Part shown: positions 39,885 through 49,761 of the stretch, piece after piece
Layout of the letters: each line of letters begins with the position of its first letter
Numbering within the stretch: position 1 is the stretch's first letter
Program-made: the position numbers and the translations under genes
Notes under the pieces: generated by a model
What the model was told of the DNA's origin: nothing
Seen by the model: the letters and a program-made list of their open reading frames with translations, nothing else
The model's database searches: none
Assembly (NCBI RefSeq): GCF_044457565.1
Contig: NZ_JBITGZ010000001.1
Location: 248,001 to 312,000 of the forward strand
DNA from: Kitasatospora sp044457565
Lineage (GTDB): Bacteria; Actinomycetota; Actinomycetes; Streptomycetales; Streptomycetaceae
Direction of reading: 5' to 3'
Length of the DNA: 64,000 bases

Positions 39885-42040
39885 CCCAGGCCTCCGGCAA
39901 CCCAGCAGACAGCACCCGTACCAAGGAAGGAGTCCGACCGGTGACCGACACCCGGCTGGACAAGTCGCAGCCCTCGCTGGAGCAGCCCGTGCTGGAGGTC
40001 TCCGACCTCCACGTCTCCTTCCCCAGCGAAGCCGGCCCGGTGCGCGCGGTGCGCGGCGTCTCGTACGCCGTCCGCCCCGGCGAGGTGCTGGGCATCGTGG
40101 GCGAGTCGGGATCCGGCAAGTCGGTCTCCTCGATGGCCGTGCTCGGTCTGCTGCCGGAGAGCGCGCGGATCACCGGCTCGATCAAGCTGGCGGGTCGTGA
40201 GCTGCTCGGGCTGAACGACACCCAGCTCTCCGAGATCCGCGGCAAGGAGATCGGGATGGTCTTCCAGGACCCGCTCTCCGCGCTGACCCCGGTGTACAGC
40301 GTCGGCACCCAGATCATCGAGGCGCTGCGGATCCACCAGAAGATGACCAAGCAGCAGGCCCGCGAGCGGGCGATGGAGCTGCTGGACATCGTCGGCATCC
40401 CGGACCCCAAGCGCCGGGTGGACAACTTCCCGCACGAGTTCTCCGGCGGTATGCGCCAGCGCGCGGTGATCGCCATGGCGATCGCCAACGACCCCAAGGT
40501 GATCATCGCGGACGAGCCCACCACCGCGCTGGACGTCACCATCCAGGCGCAGGTGCTGGAGGTGCTCAAGAAGGCCCAGGACGTCACCGGCGCCGGCATC
40601 GTGATGATCACCCACGACCTCGGAGTGATCGCCGGCTTCGCCGACCGCGTCCAGGTGATGTACGCCGGCCGCCCGGTCGAGGCCGGCACCGTGGACGAGG
40701 TGTACTACACCCCCCGGATGCCGTACACCATCGGCCTGCTGGGCTCGATCCCCCGGCTGGACAACACCGAGCGCCGGGCGCTCACCCCGATCGAGGGCAC
40801 CCCGCCGTCGATGGCCGCCCTCAAGCCGGGCTGCCCGTTCGCCGCGCGCTGCCCGATCGCGATCGAGGTCTGCCACGAGCGCGAGCCCGCGCTGAGCGAG
40901 CGCGAGGGCGTCGGGCACCGCACCGCCTGCCACCGCAGCCACGAGCTGGCCGCCGGTCTCGACCCGGCGACCATCTACCCCGTCCCCGAGCTGCCGCCGG
41001 TCGCCGAGACCAGCGCGCTGCCGCGCGAGCAGCGCCCCGCGGTGCTCGAGCTCACCCAGCTGACCAAGCACTTCCCGCTCACCACCGGCGCGATCGTCAA
41101 GCGCAAGGTCGGTACCGTCCGCGCGGTGGACGGCATCACGCTGGACATCCGCGAGGGCGAGACGCTCGGCCTGGTCGGCGAGTCCGGCTGCGGCAAGACC
41201 ACCACGCTGCTGGAGATCCTGGACCTGCCCAGCGGCCAGGCCGGCACGGTGACCGTCTTCGGCAAGGACATCCGGGGCCTGAAGAGGGCCGACCGCAAGG
41301 CCCTGCGCCGGGACATGCAGATCGTCTTCCAGGACCCGATGGCCGCGCTCGACGCCCGGATGCCGATCGGCGACATCCTCGCCGAGCCGCTGAAGACCCA
41401 CGGCTGGGAGAAGGAGCGGATCGCCGCCCGGGTGCCCGAGCTGCTGGAGCTGGTCGGCCTCAACCCCGACCACGCCGACCGCTACCCGGCGGAGTTCTCC
41501 GGCGGGCAGCGCCAGCGCATCTCGATCGCCCGCGCGCTCGCCCTGGAGCCCAAGCTGGTCATCCTGGACGAGCCGGTCTCCGCCCTGGACGTCTCCATCC
41601 AGGCGGGTGTGCTCAACCTGCTCGACGAGCTGAAGACCCGGCTCGGCCTGAGCTACCTGTTCGTGGCCCACGACCTGTCCGTGGTGCGGCACATCGCGGA
41701 CCGGATCGCGGTGATGTACCTCGGCCGGATCGTCGAACTCGGTGACACCGAGGCGCTCTTCGCCGAGCCCTCGCACCCGTACACGCAGGCCCTGCTCTCC
41801 GCCGTGCCGCTGCCCGACCCGCGCAAGGAGCGGGAGCGCACCCGGATCATGCTCACCGGCGACCTGCCCAGCCCGGCCGACGTGCCGAGCGGCTGCCGGT
41901 TCCGCAACCGCTGCCCGAAGTACCTCACGCTCAGCGAGGGCGAGCAGCAGCGCTGCCGCGACGAGGACCCGGCCGACAGCCGGATCGGCGCCGACCACGT
42001 GGCGGCCTGCCACTTCGCCTCGGCGCTCGAAATCGTCTGA
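39881..42040 (+). CDS. Fused double ABC ATPase of the peptide importer (OppD-OppF), cluster A
   Basis: 719 residues holding two complete ATPase domains. First (about 30-340): Walker A VGESGSGKSV, signature FSGGMRQRAV, Walker B VIIADEPTTALD, followed by oligopeptide-type CPFAARCPIAIEVC. Second (about 390-715): VGESGCGKTT, FSGGQRQRIS, VILDEPVSALD, ending GCRFRNRCPKY. The other three clusters encode these as separate proteins, so this is a natural fusion. ATG 39881 overlaps the permease stop; an internal GTG at 39941 with a stronger ribosome site (AAGGAAGGAG) is an alternative start, 20 residues shorter. Confidence 0.92.
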   Translation: MTQASGNPADSTRTKEGVRPVTDTRLDKSQPSLEQPVLEVSDLHVSFPSEAGPVRAVRGVSYAVRPGEVLGIVGESGSGKSVSSMAVLGLLPESARITGSIKLAGRELLGLNDTQLSEIRGKEIGMVFQDPLSALTPVYSVGTQIIEALRIHQKMTKQQARERAMELLDIVGIPDPKRRVDNFPHEFSGGMRQRAVIAMAIANDPKVIIADEPTTALDVTIQAQVLEVLKKAQDVTGAGIVMITHDLGVIAGFADRVQVMYAGRPVEAGTVDEVYYTPRMPYTIGLLGSIPRLDNTERRALTPIEGTPPSMAALKPGCPFAARCPIAIEVCHEREPALSEREGVGHRTACHRSHELAAGLDPATIYPVPELPPVAETSALPREQRPAVLELTQLTKHFPLTTGAIVKRKVGTVRAVDGITLDIREGETLGLVGESGCGKTTTLLEILDLPSGQAGTVTVFGKDIRGLKRADRKALRRDMQIVFQDPMAALDARMPIGDILAEPLKTHGWEKERIAARVPELLELVGLNPDHADRYPAEFSGGQRQRISIARALALEPKLVILDEPVSALDVSIQAGVLNLLDELKTRLGLSYLFVAHDLSVVRHIADRIAVMYLGRIVELGDTEALFAEPSHPYTQALLSAVPLPDPRKERERTRIMLTGDLPSPADVPSGCRFRNRCPKYLTLSEGEQQRCRDEDPADSRIGADHVAACHFASALEIV

Positions 42041-42180
42041 CGGCGGCTCCCCCTCGCCTGCCCCGGGGCGGTCTTCCTTCGCCCCGGGGTCCGGTCACCC
42101 GTACCACCCCAGAACCACCCAAGAGCCACCCGTATCACCCGCACCGCCTCACCCGCCCGAAACCCACTGGGGGAACTCCC

Positions 42181-43881
42181 GTGAAGCACAGCAGAATCCC
42201 GCTCGCCCTGGTCGCCTCCGTCGCCGTCGCGTCCCTCTCGCTGACCGCCTGCAGCTCCAGCAAGGGCAGCGCGGACAACGCCGCGAAGGCCACCGAGGCC
42301 CCGAAGATGACGGCGATCGACATCAACGCGCAGGACCGTTCCGCCCTCAAGCAGGGTGGCACGCTGCACTACTCGATCGACCAGTTCTCCAGCCAGTGGA
42401 GCCCCCTCGAGGCGGACGGCAACGAGAGCTCGACCATCGAGGTCGCCAAGACGCTCTTCCCGACCCTGTGGCGCTCGGACGCCGGTGGCACCCAGACCCC
42501 GAACCCGGCGTACCTGCAGGACGCCAAGGCCGAGACCAAGGACGGCAAGCAGGTCGTCACCTGGACCCTCAACCCCAAGGCCAAGTGGTCGGACGGCACG
42601 CCGATCACCTGGAAGGACATCGAGCTCAACTGGAAGGCCCAGAACGGCAAGGACGCCAACTTCAAGGCGACCAGCACCGTCGGCTTCGACCAGGTCGACA
42701 GCGTCGTCAAGGGCAAGGACGACTACCAGGCGATCATGACCTTCGCCAAGCCGTTCTCGGAGTGGCAGGGCATGTTCAACTCGGTCGCCAACGCGCCGCT
42801 CCTCCCGGGCAGCCAGATGGACACCGCCGACAAGTTCAACACCGCGTACGTGGACGCCATCCCGGTCACCGCCGGCCCGTTCAAGTTCGAGAAGTTCGAC
42901 AAGACCGCGCAGACCGTCAGCGTGGTGGCCGACCCCAACTGGTGGGGCGACAAGCCGATGCTGGAGAAGGTCGTCTTCCACGCCATGGACCCGGGCGCCG
43001 CCCCCAAGGCCTTCGCCAACGGTGAGGTCGACTTCTACAACAACGGCCCCGACGTGGCCGGTTTCAAGGCCATCCAGGGCACCGCGGACGGTGCGGTCCG
43101 CGAGGCCGGCGGCCCGAACTTCCGCCACGTCCAGCTGAACGGCAAGAGCCCGCAGCTGACCGAGGCCACCGTGCGTCAGGCGATCTTCCAGGCCATCGAC
43201 CGCGACACCATCGCCAAGGCCGACCTGAACGGCCTCAACTGGCCGGCCACCGCACTGAACAACCACCTGCTGGTGGCCAACCAGAACGGTTACAAGGACA
43301 ACTCCAACGGCCTGAGCAAGTTCGACCCCGAGGCCGCCAAGAAGAAGCTCGACGACGCGGGCTGGAAGCTCGACGGTGACGTCCGCAAGAAGGACGGCAA
43401 GGCGATGGAGCTCAAGCTCGTCATCCCGGCCGGTGTCCCCGTGGCCCAGAACGAGTCCTCGATGATCACCGAGATGCTGAAGAACGTCGGCATCAAGGTC
43501 AACACCTTCACCGCCCCGTCGAACGAGTTCTTCGACAAGTACATCTACAAGTTCGACTTCGACATGACGGTCTACGCGCTGCTCGGCACGCCGTTCCCGG
43601 CCTCCAGCGCCAAGCCCAACTTCGGGCTCGGCACGGTCAGCAACTACGCCCAGGTCGGCAGCGCCGAGGCCGACGCCGCCTTCGACCGGGCCGCCGCCGC
43701 GTCGGACGTGACCACGGAGTTCCAGGAGATCAACAAGGCCGACGAGGAGCTCTGGAAGATCGCGGGCCTGGTCACCCTGTACCAGCGTCCGGCGATCTTC
43801 GGCGCCAAGAAGAACCTGGCCAACATCGGTGCCCAGGGCCTCTCGGACGTCGTCTGGGAGAACGTCGGCTTCCAGAAGTGA
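42181..43881 (+). CDS. Family 5 peptide-binding lipoprotein, cluster A
   Basis: 566 residues. A lipoprotein signal peptide ends in LTAC (Cys at about 22), so the protein is anchored outside the membrane. The SBP_bac_5 fold shows WTLNPKAKWSDGTPITWKDI, DPNWWGDKPML and VRQAIFQAIDRDTIAKADL. It captures the peptide ligand for the cluster A permease. It lies last in its operon, 140 nt after the ATPase gene, unlike clusters B-D where it is first. Its sequence is distant from those three. GTG start after GGGGGAA. A terminator follows. Confidence 0.92.
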   Translation: MKHSRIPLALVASVAVASLSLTACSSSKGSADNAAKATEAPKMTAIDINAQDRSALKQGGTLHYSIDQFSSQWSPLEADGNESSTIEVAKTLFPTLWRSDAGGTQTPNPAYLQDAKAETKDGKQVVTWTLNPKAKWSDGTPITWKDIELNWKAQNGKDANFKATSTVGFDQVDSVVKGKDDYQAIMTFAKPFSEWQGMFNSVANAPLLPGSQMDTADKFNTAYVDAIPVTAGPFKFEKFDKTAQTVSVVADPNWWGDKPMLEKVVFHAMDPGAAPKAFANGEVDFYNNGPDVAGFKAIQGTADGAVREAGGPNFRHVQLNGKSPQLTEATVRQAIFQAIDRDTIAKADLNGLNWPATALNNHLLVANQNGYKDNSNGLSKFDPEAAKKKLDDAGWKLDGDVRKKDGKAMELKLVIPAGVPVAQNESSMITEMLKNVGIKVNTFTAPSNEFFDKYIYKFDFDMTVYALLGTPFPASSAKPNFGLGTVSNYAQVGSAEADAAFDRAAAASDVTTEFQEINKADEELWKIAGLVTLYQRPAIFGAKKNLANIGAQGLSDVVWENVGFQK

Positions 43882-43903
43882 CGGTAGCCGCACCACGCTG
43901 AAC

Positions 43904-43938
43904 GGCCGGGCCCCGGGAGATTCTCCCGGGGCCCGGCC
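43904..43938. terminator. Terminator between clusters A and B
   Basis: A perfect 14-bp GC stem (43904-43917 with 43925-43938) with a 7-nt loop and a downstream CCCCTTTGT stretch. It lies between convergent operons. Confidence 0.88.
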
Positions 43939-43984
43939 CCTTTGTCCGGCCCGCGCGCTCGGCCGGCCCGCTCGCGCAGCGTGC

Positions 43985-45004
43985 TCAGCCCGCGCCGACC
44001 ACGTCCCGTACCTCCGCGAAGTGGCAGGCCGACTCGTGCGCCGCCGCGCCCTTCAGCAGGCCGGGAACGGCCAGCAGCGGCTCCTCCACGGCGCACCGCT
44101 CCTGCGCCTTCCAGCAGCGGGTGCGGAACCGGCAGCCCGAGGGCGGGTTGGCCGGCGAGGGCAGGTCACCGGTGAGCAGGATGCGCTCCCGCCCCTCCCG
44201 GCCGGTCGGGTCGGGCACCGGTACCGCGGAGAGCAGCGCCTGGGTGTACGGGTGGGTCGGGGACGCGTAGATCTCGTCCTCCGTCCCGATCTCGACCATC
44301 TTGCCGAGGTACATCACACCGACCCGGTCGGAGATGTGCCGGACGATGGAGAGGTCGTGCGCGATGAACATGTAGGAGAGCTCGAAGTCGCTCTGGAGCT
44401 GCTCCAGCAGGTTGATCACCTGCGCCTGGACGGAGACGTCCAGCGCCGAGACGGGCTCGTCACAGATGATCACCTCCGGCTTGAGCGCCAGACCCCGGGC
44501 GATGCCGATGCGCTGACGCTGACCGCCGGAGAACTGGTGCGGGTACCGGTTGATGTACTCCGGGTTGAGGCCGACCACGTCCAGCAGGTCCTGCACCGCC
44601 CTGCGGCGGTCGCCCTTGGGGGCGACCTCGGGATGGATCTCGAACGGCTCACCGATGATGTCGCCGACCGTCATCCGCGGGTTCAACGAGGTGTACGGGT
44701 CCTGGAACACCATCTGGATGTTCCGGCGCACCGCCTTGAGGGCGGCGCCGGAGAGCTTGGAGATGTCCTCGCCCTTGAACAGCACCTGGCCGGAGGTGGC
44801 CCGCTCCAGGTTCATCAGCACCTTGGCGAGGGTCGACTTGCCACAGCCGGACTCACCGACGATGCCGAGCGTCTCCCCCTTCCGCAGCCCGAAGGAGATC
44901 CCGTCGACCGCCTTCACCGCGCCGACCTGCCGCTTGAAGAGGATGCCCTGGGTCAGCGGGTAGTGCTTGACCAGGTCCTTGACCTCCAGGATGGGCTCAG
45001 CCAT
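43985..45004 (-). CDS. Peptide ABC importer ATPase (OppF/DppF type), cluster B
   Basis: 339 residues (MAEPILEVKDLVKHYPLTQG). Walker A GESGCGKST, signature FSGGQRQRIG, Walker B IICDEPVSALD, H-loop IAHDLSIVRH, and the C-terminal oligopeptide segment GCRFRTRCWKAQERC. It energises peptide import with its OppD partner. It overlaps the OppD-type gene by 8 nt, and the ribosome site GGAAGGAG lies inside that gene. Over long stretches its DNA is almost identical to the OppF genes of clusters C and D. Confidence 0.93.
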   Translation of the reverse strand: MAEPILEVKDLVKHYPLTQGILFKRQVGAVKAVDGISFGLRKGETLGIVGESGCGKSTLAKVLMNLERATSGQVLFKGEDISKLSGAALKAVRRNIQMVFQDPYTSLNPRMTVGDIIGEPFEIHPEVAPKGDRRRAVQDLLDVVGLNPEYINRYPHQFSGGQRQRIGIARGLALKPEVIICDEPVSALDVSVQAQVINLLEQLQSDFELSYMFIAHDLSIVRHISDRVGVMYLGKMVEIGTEDEIYASPTHPYTQALLSAVPVPDPTGREGRERILLTGDLPSPANPPSGCRFRTRCWKAQERCAVEEPLLAVPGLLKGAAAHESACHFAEVRDVVGAG

Positions 45005-46085
45005 GGAGGGTCTCCTTCCAGAGGTGGCAGGCACTGCGCCGGCCCGGCAGCTCGCCGCCGTCCGCGTCCAGCACCGGTACCAGCCGGGGCAGTTCACCAC
45101 GGCACAGGTCCACCGCCCGGTCGCAGCGCGGGTTGAAGGCGCAGCCCTCGGGGATGCGCAGCAGGCTCGGGGGCAGGCCCTTGATGGCGTACAGGTCCTG
45201 GCCCTTCTGGTCCAGCCGCGGGATCGAGTTCAGCAGTCCCTTGGTGTACGGGTGCGCGGGCCGGGCGTACAGCTCGTGCACGGGGGCCGTCTCGACGATC
45301 CGGCCGGCGTACATCACCGCGATCTTGTCCGCGACGTCGGCGACCACGCCGAGGTCGTGGGTGATCAGGATCAGGCCCATGTTGAACTCGGCCTGGAGCT
45401 CCGCGAGCAGGTCCATCACCTGGGCCTGGACGGTCACGTCCAGGGCGGTGGTCGGCTCGTCCGCGATGATCAGGTCCGGCTCCAGGGCCAGCGCCATCGC
45501 GATCATGATGCGCTGGCGCATACCACCGGAGAACTGGTGCGGGTAGTCCCCCACCCGCTGCCTGGCCGCCGGGATGCGCACCCGCTCCATCAGCTCGACG
45601 GCCTTCTCCTTCGCCTCCTTGCGGGAGGCGCCCTGGTGCACCCGGAACATCTCGCCCAGCTGGTAGCCCACGCTCAGCACGGGGTTGAGCGAGGAGAGCG
45701 CGTCCTGGAAGATCATCGCGACCTTGCGGCCGCGGATCGCCCGCCGGTCCTTGGAGCTCATGGCGAGCAGGTTCTCGCCGCGGAAGCGGATCTCACCCGC
45801 GGTGATCCGGCCGGGTGGCATGTCCAGGATGCCCATGATCGCCTGCGCGGTCACCGACTTACCGGAGCCGGACTCCCCCAGCACCGCCAGGGTCTCCCCG
45901 GCCGCGACCGAGTAGCTGACCCCGTTGACGGCCTTGGCCACGCCGTCCCGGGTGTGGAACTCGATGTGGAGGTCGTCGACCTCCAGCAGCGGCGTGCCGG
46001 ACGTCAGTTGCTCGCGCCCGCCGAGCACCTCCACCGTCTCGCCGGGTGCCGTGGCGTCCTTCGAAAGCTTCGGTACGGAAGTCAT
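44997..46085 (-). CDS. Peptide ABC importer ATPase (OppD/DppD type), cluster B
   Basis: 362 residues. LGESGSGKSVTAQAIMGIL (Walker A), FSGGMRQRIMIAMALALEPD (signature), LIIADEPTTALDVTVQAQV (Walker B) and ITHDLGVVADVADK. The C-terminal CAFNPRCDRAVDLC is the extra Cys motif seen in Opp/Dpp ATPases that can carry an Fe-S cluster. The last codons ...WKETLHG contain the start of the OppF gene (8-nt overlap). ATG 46085. Confidence 0.93.
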   Translation of the reverse strand: MTSVPKLSKDATAPGETVEVLGGREQLTSGTPLLEVDDLHIEFHTRDGVAKAVNGVSYSVAAGETLAVLGESGSGKSVTAQAIMGILDMPPGRITAGEIRFRGENLLAMSSKDRRAIRGRKVAMIFQDALSSLNPVLSVGYQLGEMFRVHQGASRKEAKEKAVELMERVRIPAARQRVGDYPHQFSGGMRQRIMIAMALALEPDLIIADEPTTALDVTVQAQVMDLLAELQAEFNMGLILITHDLGVVADVADKIAVMYAGRIVETAPVHELYARPAHPYTKGLLNSIPRLDQKGQDLYAIKGLPPSLLRIPEGCAFNPRCDRAVDLCRGELPRLVPVLDADGGELPGRRSACHLWKETLHG

Positions 46086-46100
46086 CGTCCGCAGCCCTCC

Positions 46101-47081
46101 TCAGCGCAGCTTCGGGTCGAGGGCGTCGCGCACCGCGTCGCCGAGCATGATGAACGCCAGCACCGTCACACTCAGCACGACGGCCGGGAACAGCAGCACG
46201 TGCGGGGCGTTGAGGAAGCGGGACTGCGCGTCGCTGATCATCAGACCCCAGGAGATGGCCGGGGACTGGATGCCGATCCCCAGGTAGGAGAGCGCGGCCT
46301 CCGCCCCGATGTACACGCCCAGGTTGATGGTCGACACCACGATGACCGGGGCCACCGCGTTGGGCAGGATGTGCCGGCTGACGATCCGTCCAGTGCCCGC
46401 GCCCAGCGCCCTGGCGGCCACCACGTAGTCGTTGTGCTTGTTGGCGAGCACCGCCGAGCGCATCAGCCGGTAGATCTGCGGCCAGCCGAGGACGGCCATC
46501 ACCATCGAGACCGTGAAGGCGTTGCCCTTCTGGAAGTTGGCCATGATCAGCATGCCGCCGAGCAGCAGCGGGATGGCGAAGAAGATCTCGGTGACCCGGG
46601 AGAGCAGGCTGTCCCAGAGCCCGCCGACCCACCCGGCCAGCAGTCCGAGCACCCCGCCCACCAGCACCACCAGCGTGGTGGTCAGCAGACCGACGATGAT
46701 CGAGTTCCGGGCGCCCCACACCGTACGGGTGTAGACGTCGCAGCCCTGCACGTCGAAGCCGAACCAGTGCTCGGCGCTCGGGCGCCTCAGCGAGTCCTGG
46801 AGCTGGCAGAAGCCCGCCGACCGCGGGTCCTGGTCGGTGAACAGCCCCGGGGCGATCGCCAGCGCCACCATGAACAGCACCAGCACGGCGCCGATCAGGA
46901 ACAGCGGGCTGCGCCGCAGGTCGTACCAGGCGTCCGTCCAGAGGCTGGCGACCCGCTCGCCCTTGCCGCCGGGCTCGGGTACGGCCGCCGTGGCCGGTTC
47001 GCCGGTGGCCTGCCCGGGGATGGTGACGCTGTCGGCCGGCACCGGGTCGGCCGCGTGGTCGCTCTTGGTCGGCTCACTCAT
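46101..47081 (-). CDS. Peptide ABC importer permease (OppC/DppC type), cluster B
   Basis: 326 residues. A 50-residue acidic/Pro N-terminus precedes six helices. WFGFDVQGCDVYTRTVWGAR (OppC_N region) and the EAA loop YVVAARALGAGTGRIVSRHILPN are present, ending GDAVRDALDPKLR. The ATG at 47081 overlaps the OppB stop by 8 nt, as in clusters C and D; an ATG six codons upstream (47099) is less likely for that reason. Confidence 0.92.
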   Translation of the reverse strand: MSEPTKSDHAADPVPADSVTIPGQATGEPATAAVPEPGGKGERVASLWTDAWYDLRRSPLFLIGAVLVLFMVALAIAPGLFTDQDPRSAGFCQLQDSLRRPSAEHWFGFDVQGCDVYTRTVWGARNSIIVGLLTTTLVVLVGGVLGLLAGWVGGLWDSLLSRVTEIFFAIPLLLGGMLIMANFQKGNAFTVSMVMAVLGWPQIYRLMRSAVLANKHNDYVVAARALGAGTGRIVSRHILPNAVAPVIVVSTINLGVYIGAEAALSYLGIGIQSPAISWGLMISDAQSRFLNAPHVLLFPAVVLSVTVLAFIMLGDAVRDALDPKLR

Positions 47082-48018
47082 AGCGGATCCTCGGGTCAAG
47101 GACGGCGTACAGCAGGTCGACCACCAGGTTGGCGAACAGGTACACCATCACCAGCGCGCTCACGATGCCCACCACGATGGTCCGCTCCCGCAGGTAGACG
47201 GACTGGAAGAGCTGGTGGCCGACGCCGGGGATGTTGAAGATGCCCTCGGTGATCACCGCACCGCCCATCAGCCCGCCCAGGTCCATGCCCAGGAAGGTGA
47301 CGATCGGGATCAGCGCGTTGCGCAGCCCGTGCCGGACCACCACCCGCAGCGGGCCGAGGCCCTTGGCGACGGCGGTGCGCACGTAGTCCGCGCGCATCAC
47401 CTCGATCAGGCTGGTCCGGGTGAGCCGGGCGACGTACGCCAGGGAGGTGGAGGCCAGCACATAGGCGGGCATCAGATACGACCTGAACCCCGCCTCCTCG
47501 TTGAAGGAGACCGGGAAGAAGTCGATGTCGTAGTCGGTCTTGAGCTTCACCCCCAGCAGCAGCTGGAGCACGAAGCCGATCACGAAGACCGGGATGGAGA
47601 TCACCATCAGGGTCGAGATCATCACCACGTTGTCGATGAACCGCCCGCGCCGCAGCGCCGCCGCCACACCGGCCGTCACGCCGACGACCATCTCGATGCC
47701 GAGCGCCGTCAACGCCAGGTTGATGGTGTACGGGAAGGCGTTGGACATCACGTCCACCACCGCGTTGCCCCGGTAGTCCTCGCCGAAGTCGCCCATGAAC
47801 AGGTGCGAGAGGTAGTACCAGTACTGGACGAAGAACGGGTCGTTCAGGTGGTAGCGCTCCTGGAGCACCGCCACCACGGTCGGATCGCTGCGTTTCTCAC
47901 CGGCCAGTGCCGTAATGGGATCGCCAGGCAGCAGGAAGACCAGCGCGTAGATCAGGAACGTCGCGCCGAGGATCACAGGAATGGCCTGGATCACCCGGCG
48001 GACCACATAGCGGCCCAT
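47074..48018 (-). CDS. Peptide ABC importer permease (OppB/DppB type), cluster B
   Basis: 314 residues starting MGRYVVRRVIQAIPVILGAT. The OppB hallmark LLPGDPITALAG follows the first helix, the EAA loop is YVRTAVAKGLGPLRVVVRHGLRN, and the C-terminus is DLLYAVLDPRIRYE. Six membrane helices. ATG 48018 has GAGGAGG upstream. It is separated from the binding-protein gene by 93 nt with a stem-loop, and probably cotranscribed. Confidence 0.92.
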   Translation of the reverse strand: MGRYVVRRVIQAIPVILGATFLIYALVFLLPGDPITALAGEKRSDPTVVAVLQERYHLNDPFFVQYWYYLSHLFMGDFGEDYRGNAVVDVMSNAFPYTINLALTALGIEMVVGVTAGVAAALRRGRFIDNVVMISTLMVISIPVFVIGFVLQLLLGVKLKTDYDIDFFPVSFNEEAGFRSYLMPAYVLASTSLAYVARLTRTSLIEVMRADYVRTAVAKGLGPLRVVVRHGLRNALIPIVTFLGMDLGGLMGGAVITEGIFNIPGVGHQLFQSVYLRERTIVVGIVSALVMVYLFANLVVDLLYAVLDPRIRYE

Positions 48019-48053
48019 GAGGCCTCCTCGTGGTTGGGGGGTACGCCACCGAC

Positions 48054-48082
48054 GGGCGGCACGGGGGTCTCCCGCGCCGCCC
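48054..48082 (-). other. Intercistronic stem-loop in cluster B
   Basis: GGGCGGC (48054-48060) pairs with GCCGCCC (48076-48082) around a loop that can form an inner GGG/CCC helix. It lies between the binding-protein stop and the first permease, a position typical of 3'-stabilising or attenuating hairpins. Confidence 0.5.
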
Positions 48083-48111
48083 ACCGGGACGGACCACCAG
48101 CTGGAGGGCGG

Positions 48112-49761
48112 TCAGGCCAGTTCGACGTTGGCGAAGTCGATGCGGCTCTGGGCGTCGACGGCGACGTTCTTGACGGTCTTGGTGTAGGCCGAGGAGGACA
48201 TGTACGTGTAGATCGGGATGTACGGGACCTCCTTGATCAGGACGTCGTCGGCCTGCTGGTACAGCTTCAGACCTTCCTCCTGAGTGGTCGCCTTGTCGGC
48301 CTTGTCCAGCAGGGCCTCGAAGTCCTCGTTGACATAGCCGCCGTAGTTGGAGCCGTTCTCGATCGCGATCTTGGAGAAGATCGGGCGCAGGTAGTTCTCG
48401 GCCGCCGGGTAGTCCATCGACCAGGCCATCCGGAAGGCGCCGCTGTACTTCTGGTCGCCGAGCGCGGTGAGGATCGCGCCGAACTTCTCGAACGGCTTGA
48501 AGGTGACGTCGACGCCCAGGTTGGCCTTCAGCTGGTTGCCGACCGCCTCGATCCACTCCTTGTGGCCGCCGTCGGCGTTGTAGCCGATCTCCATGGCGTT
48601 GCCGGGCAGACCGCCGGCCTGGCTGAAGAGCGCCTTGGCCTTGGCCGGGTCGTACTTGGCGACGTCGCCGAGCGCGCCCTTGCGGTAGCCGGGGATGATC
48701 GGGCTGATGAAGTCATCGGCCGGCTTGCGGGTGCCACTGAAGATGGTCTTGCAGATCGCGTCGCGGTCGATCGCCATCGAGATCGCCTTGCGGATGTCCG
48801 GCTTGGCGAACGCCGGGTTGGTGGCGATCGGGAAGCCGAGGTAGCCGATGGCCGACTCCGGCTGGTAGACGTACCGGTCACCGAACTCCTGGGCGACGGT
48901 GGCCATCGCCGAGATCGGCAGCTTGTTGGTGATCTGGATGGTGTCCGCGCGGAGATCGTTGTAGGCCGTTTCGAGCTTCTCGTAGATCTTGAAGGTGACG
49001 GAATCCAGCTTCGCCTTTCCGTCCGCCGCCGGGAAGTTCTCGAAACGCTTCACCTTGATCTGCTTGTTGTGCTCCCACTTCCCGTCCATCTGGAACGGGC
49101 CATTTCCGATCGGCGCGTCGTCGAACGCCTTCGGGTCATTGAAGAACGCGGCCGGGAGCGGGAAGAAGGCGTTGTAGCCCAGCATGGTCTTGAACTGGGA
49201 GAACGGCGCCTTCAGAGTGACGGTGAAGGTCTTGTCGTCGATGACCTTGAGGCCCTTGAGTTCCTTGCCGGTGGGCTTCTTGTCCTTACCCGGCGCAAGC
49301 TCCTCGGACCCGAGAATCTTGTCGAAGAACGGCAGGCCCTCCAGCGCGTTGTCCTGGTTGGCACCGTAGTTCCAGGCATCCACAAAGGACTTCGCGGTGA
49401 CCTTCTCGCCGTTGTGGAAGGTGTAGCCGTCCTTCAGCTTGATCGTCCAGAGCGTGGAGTCCTTGGTGTCGATCGACTCGGCCACCCGCAGCTTCGGCTC
49501 ACTCGTCTTGACGTCGTACTTGACCAGGCCGGCGAAGATCGCGCTCAGCACCGCCGAACCCTCGGACTCCGCGGTGTTCTGAGGAACCAGTCCGTGCTGG
49601 GGCTCACCGGACTCGACACTGATCGAACCGCCGGTCTTCCCCGCCGCCCCACCGCTCGCCGCGTCCGTCGCCTTCTTGCCGCCACCGGTGCTGCACGCGG
49701 AGATCGCGAGTGCCGTACACGCCGCCAGAGCGGTCCAACGCATCGTCTTGGTGAGCCTCAT
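48112..49761 (-). CDS. Family 5 peptide-binding lipoprotein, cluster B
   Basis: 549 residues. The lipobox ISAC places the lipid-modified Cys near residue 23. SBP_bac_5 landmarks: WTIKLKDGYTFHNGEKVTAK, ISMAIDRDAICKTIFSGTRK, NADGGHKEWIEAVGNQLKAN. It binds peptide outside the membrane and delivers it to the cluster B permease. It is clearly more distant from the C and D binding proteins than those are from each other. First gene of its operon; the ribosome site is GAGAGG. Confidence 0.93.
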   Translation of the reverse strand: MRLTKTMRWTALAACTALAISACSTGGGKKATDAASGGAAGKTGGSISVESGEPQHGLVPQNTAESEGSAVLSAIFAGLVKYDVKTSEPKLRVAESIDTKDSTLWTIKLKDGYTFHNGEKVTAKSFVDAWNYGANQDNALEGLPFFDKILGSEELAPGKDKKPTGKELKGLKVIDDKTFTVTLKAPFSQFKTMLGYNAFFPLPAAFFNDPKAFDDAPIGNGPFQMDGKWEHNKQIKVKRFENFPAADGKAKLDSVTFKIYEKLETAYNDLRADTIQITNKLPISAMATVAQEFGDRYVYQPESAIGYLGFPIATNPAFAKPDIRKAISMAIDRDAICKTIFSGTRKPADDFISPIIPGYRKGALGDVAKYDPAKAKALFSQAGGLPGNAMEIGYNADGGHKEWIEAVGNQLKANLGVDVTFKPFEKFGAILTALGDQKYSGAFRMAWSMDYPAAENYLRPIFSKIAIENGSNYGGYVNEDFEALLDKADKATTQEEGLKLYQQADDVLIKEVPYIPIYTYMSSSAYTKTVKNVAVDAQSRIDFANVELA

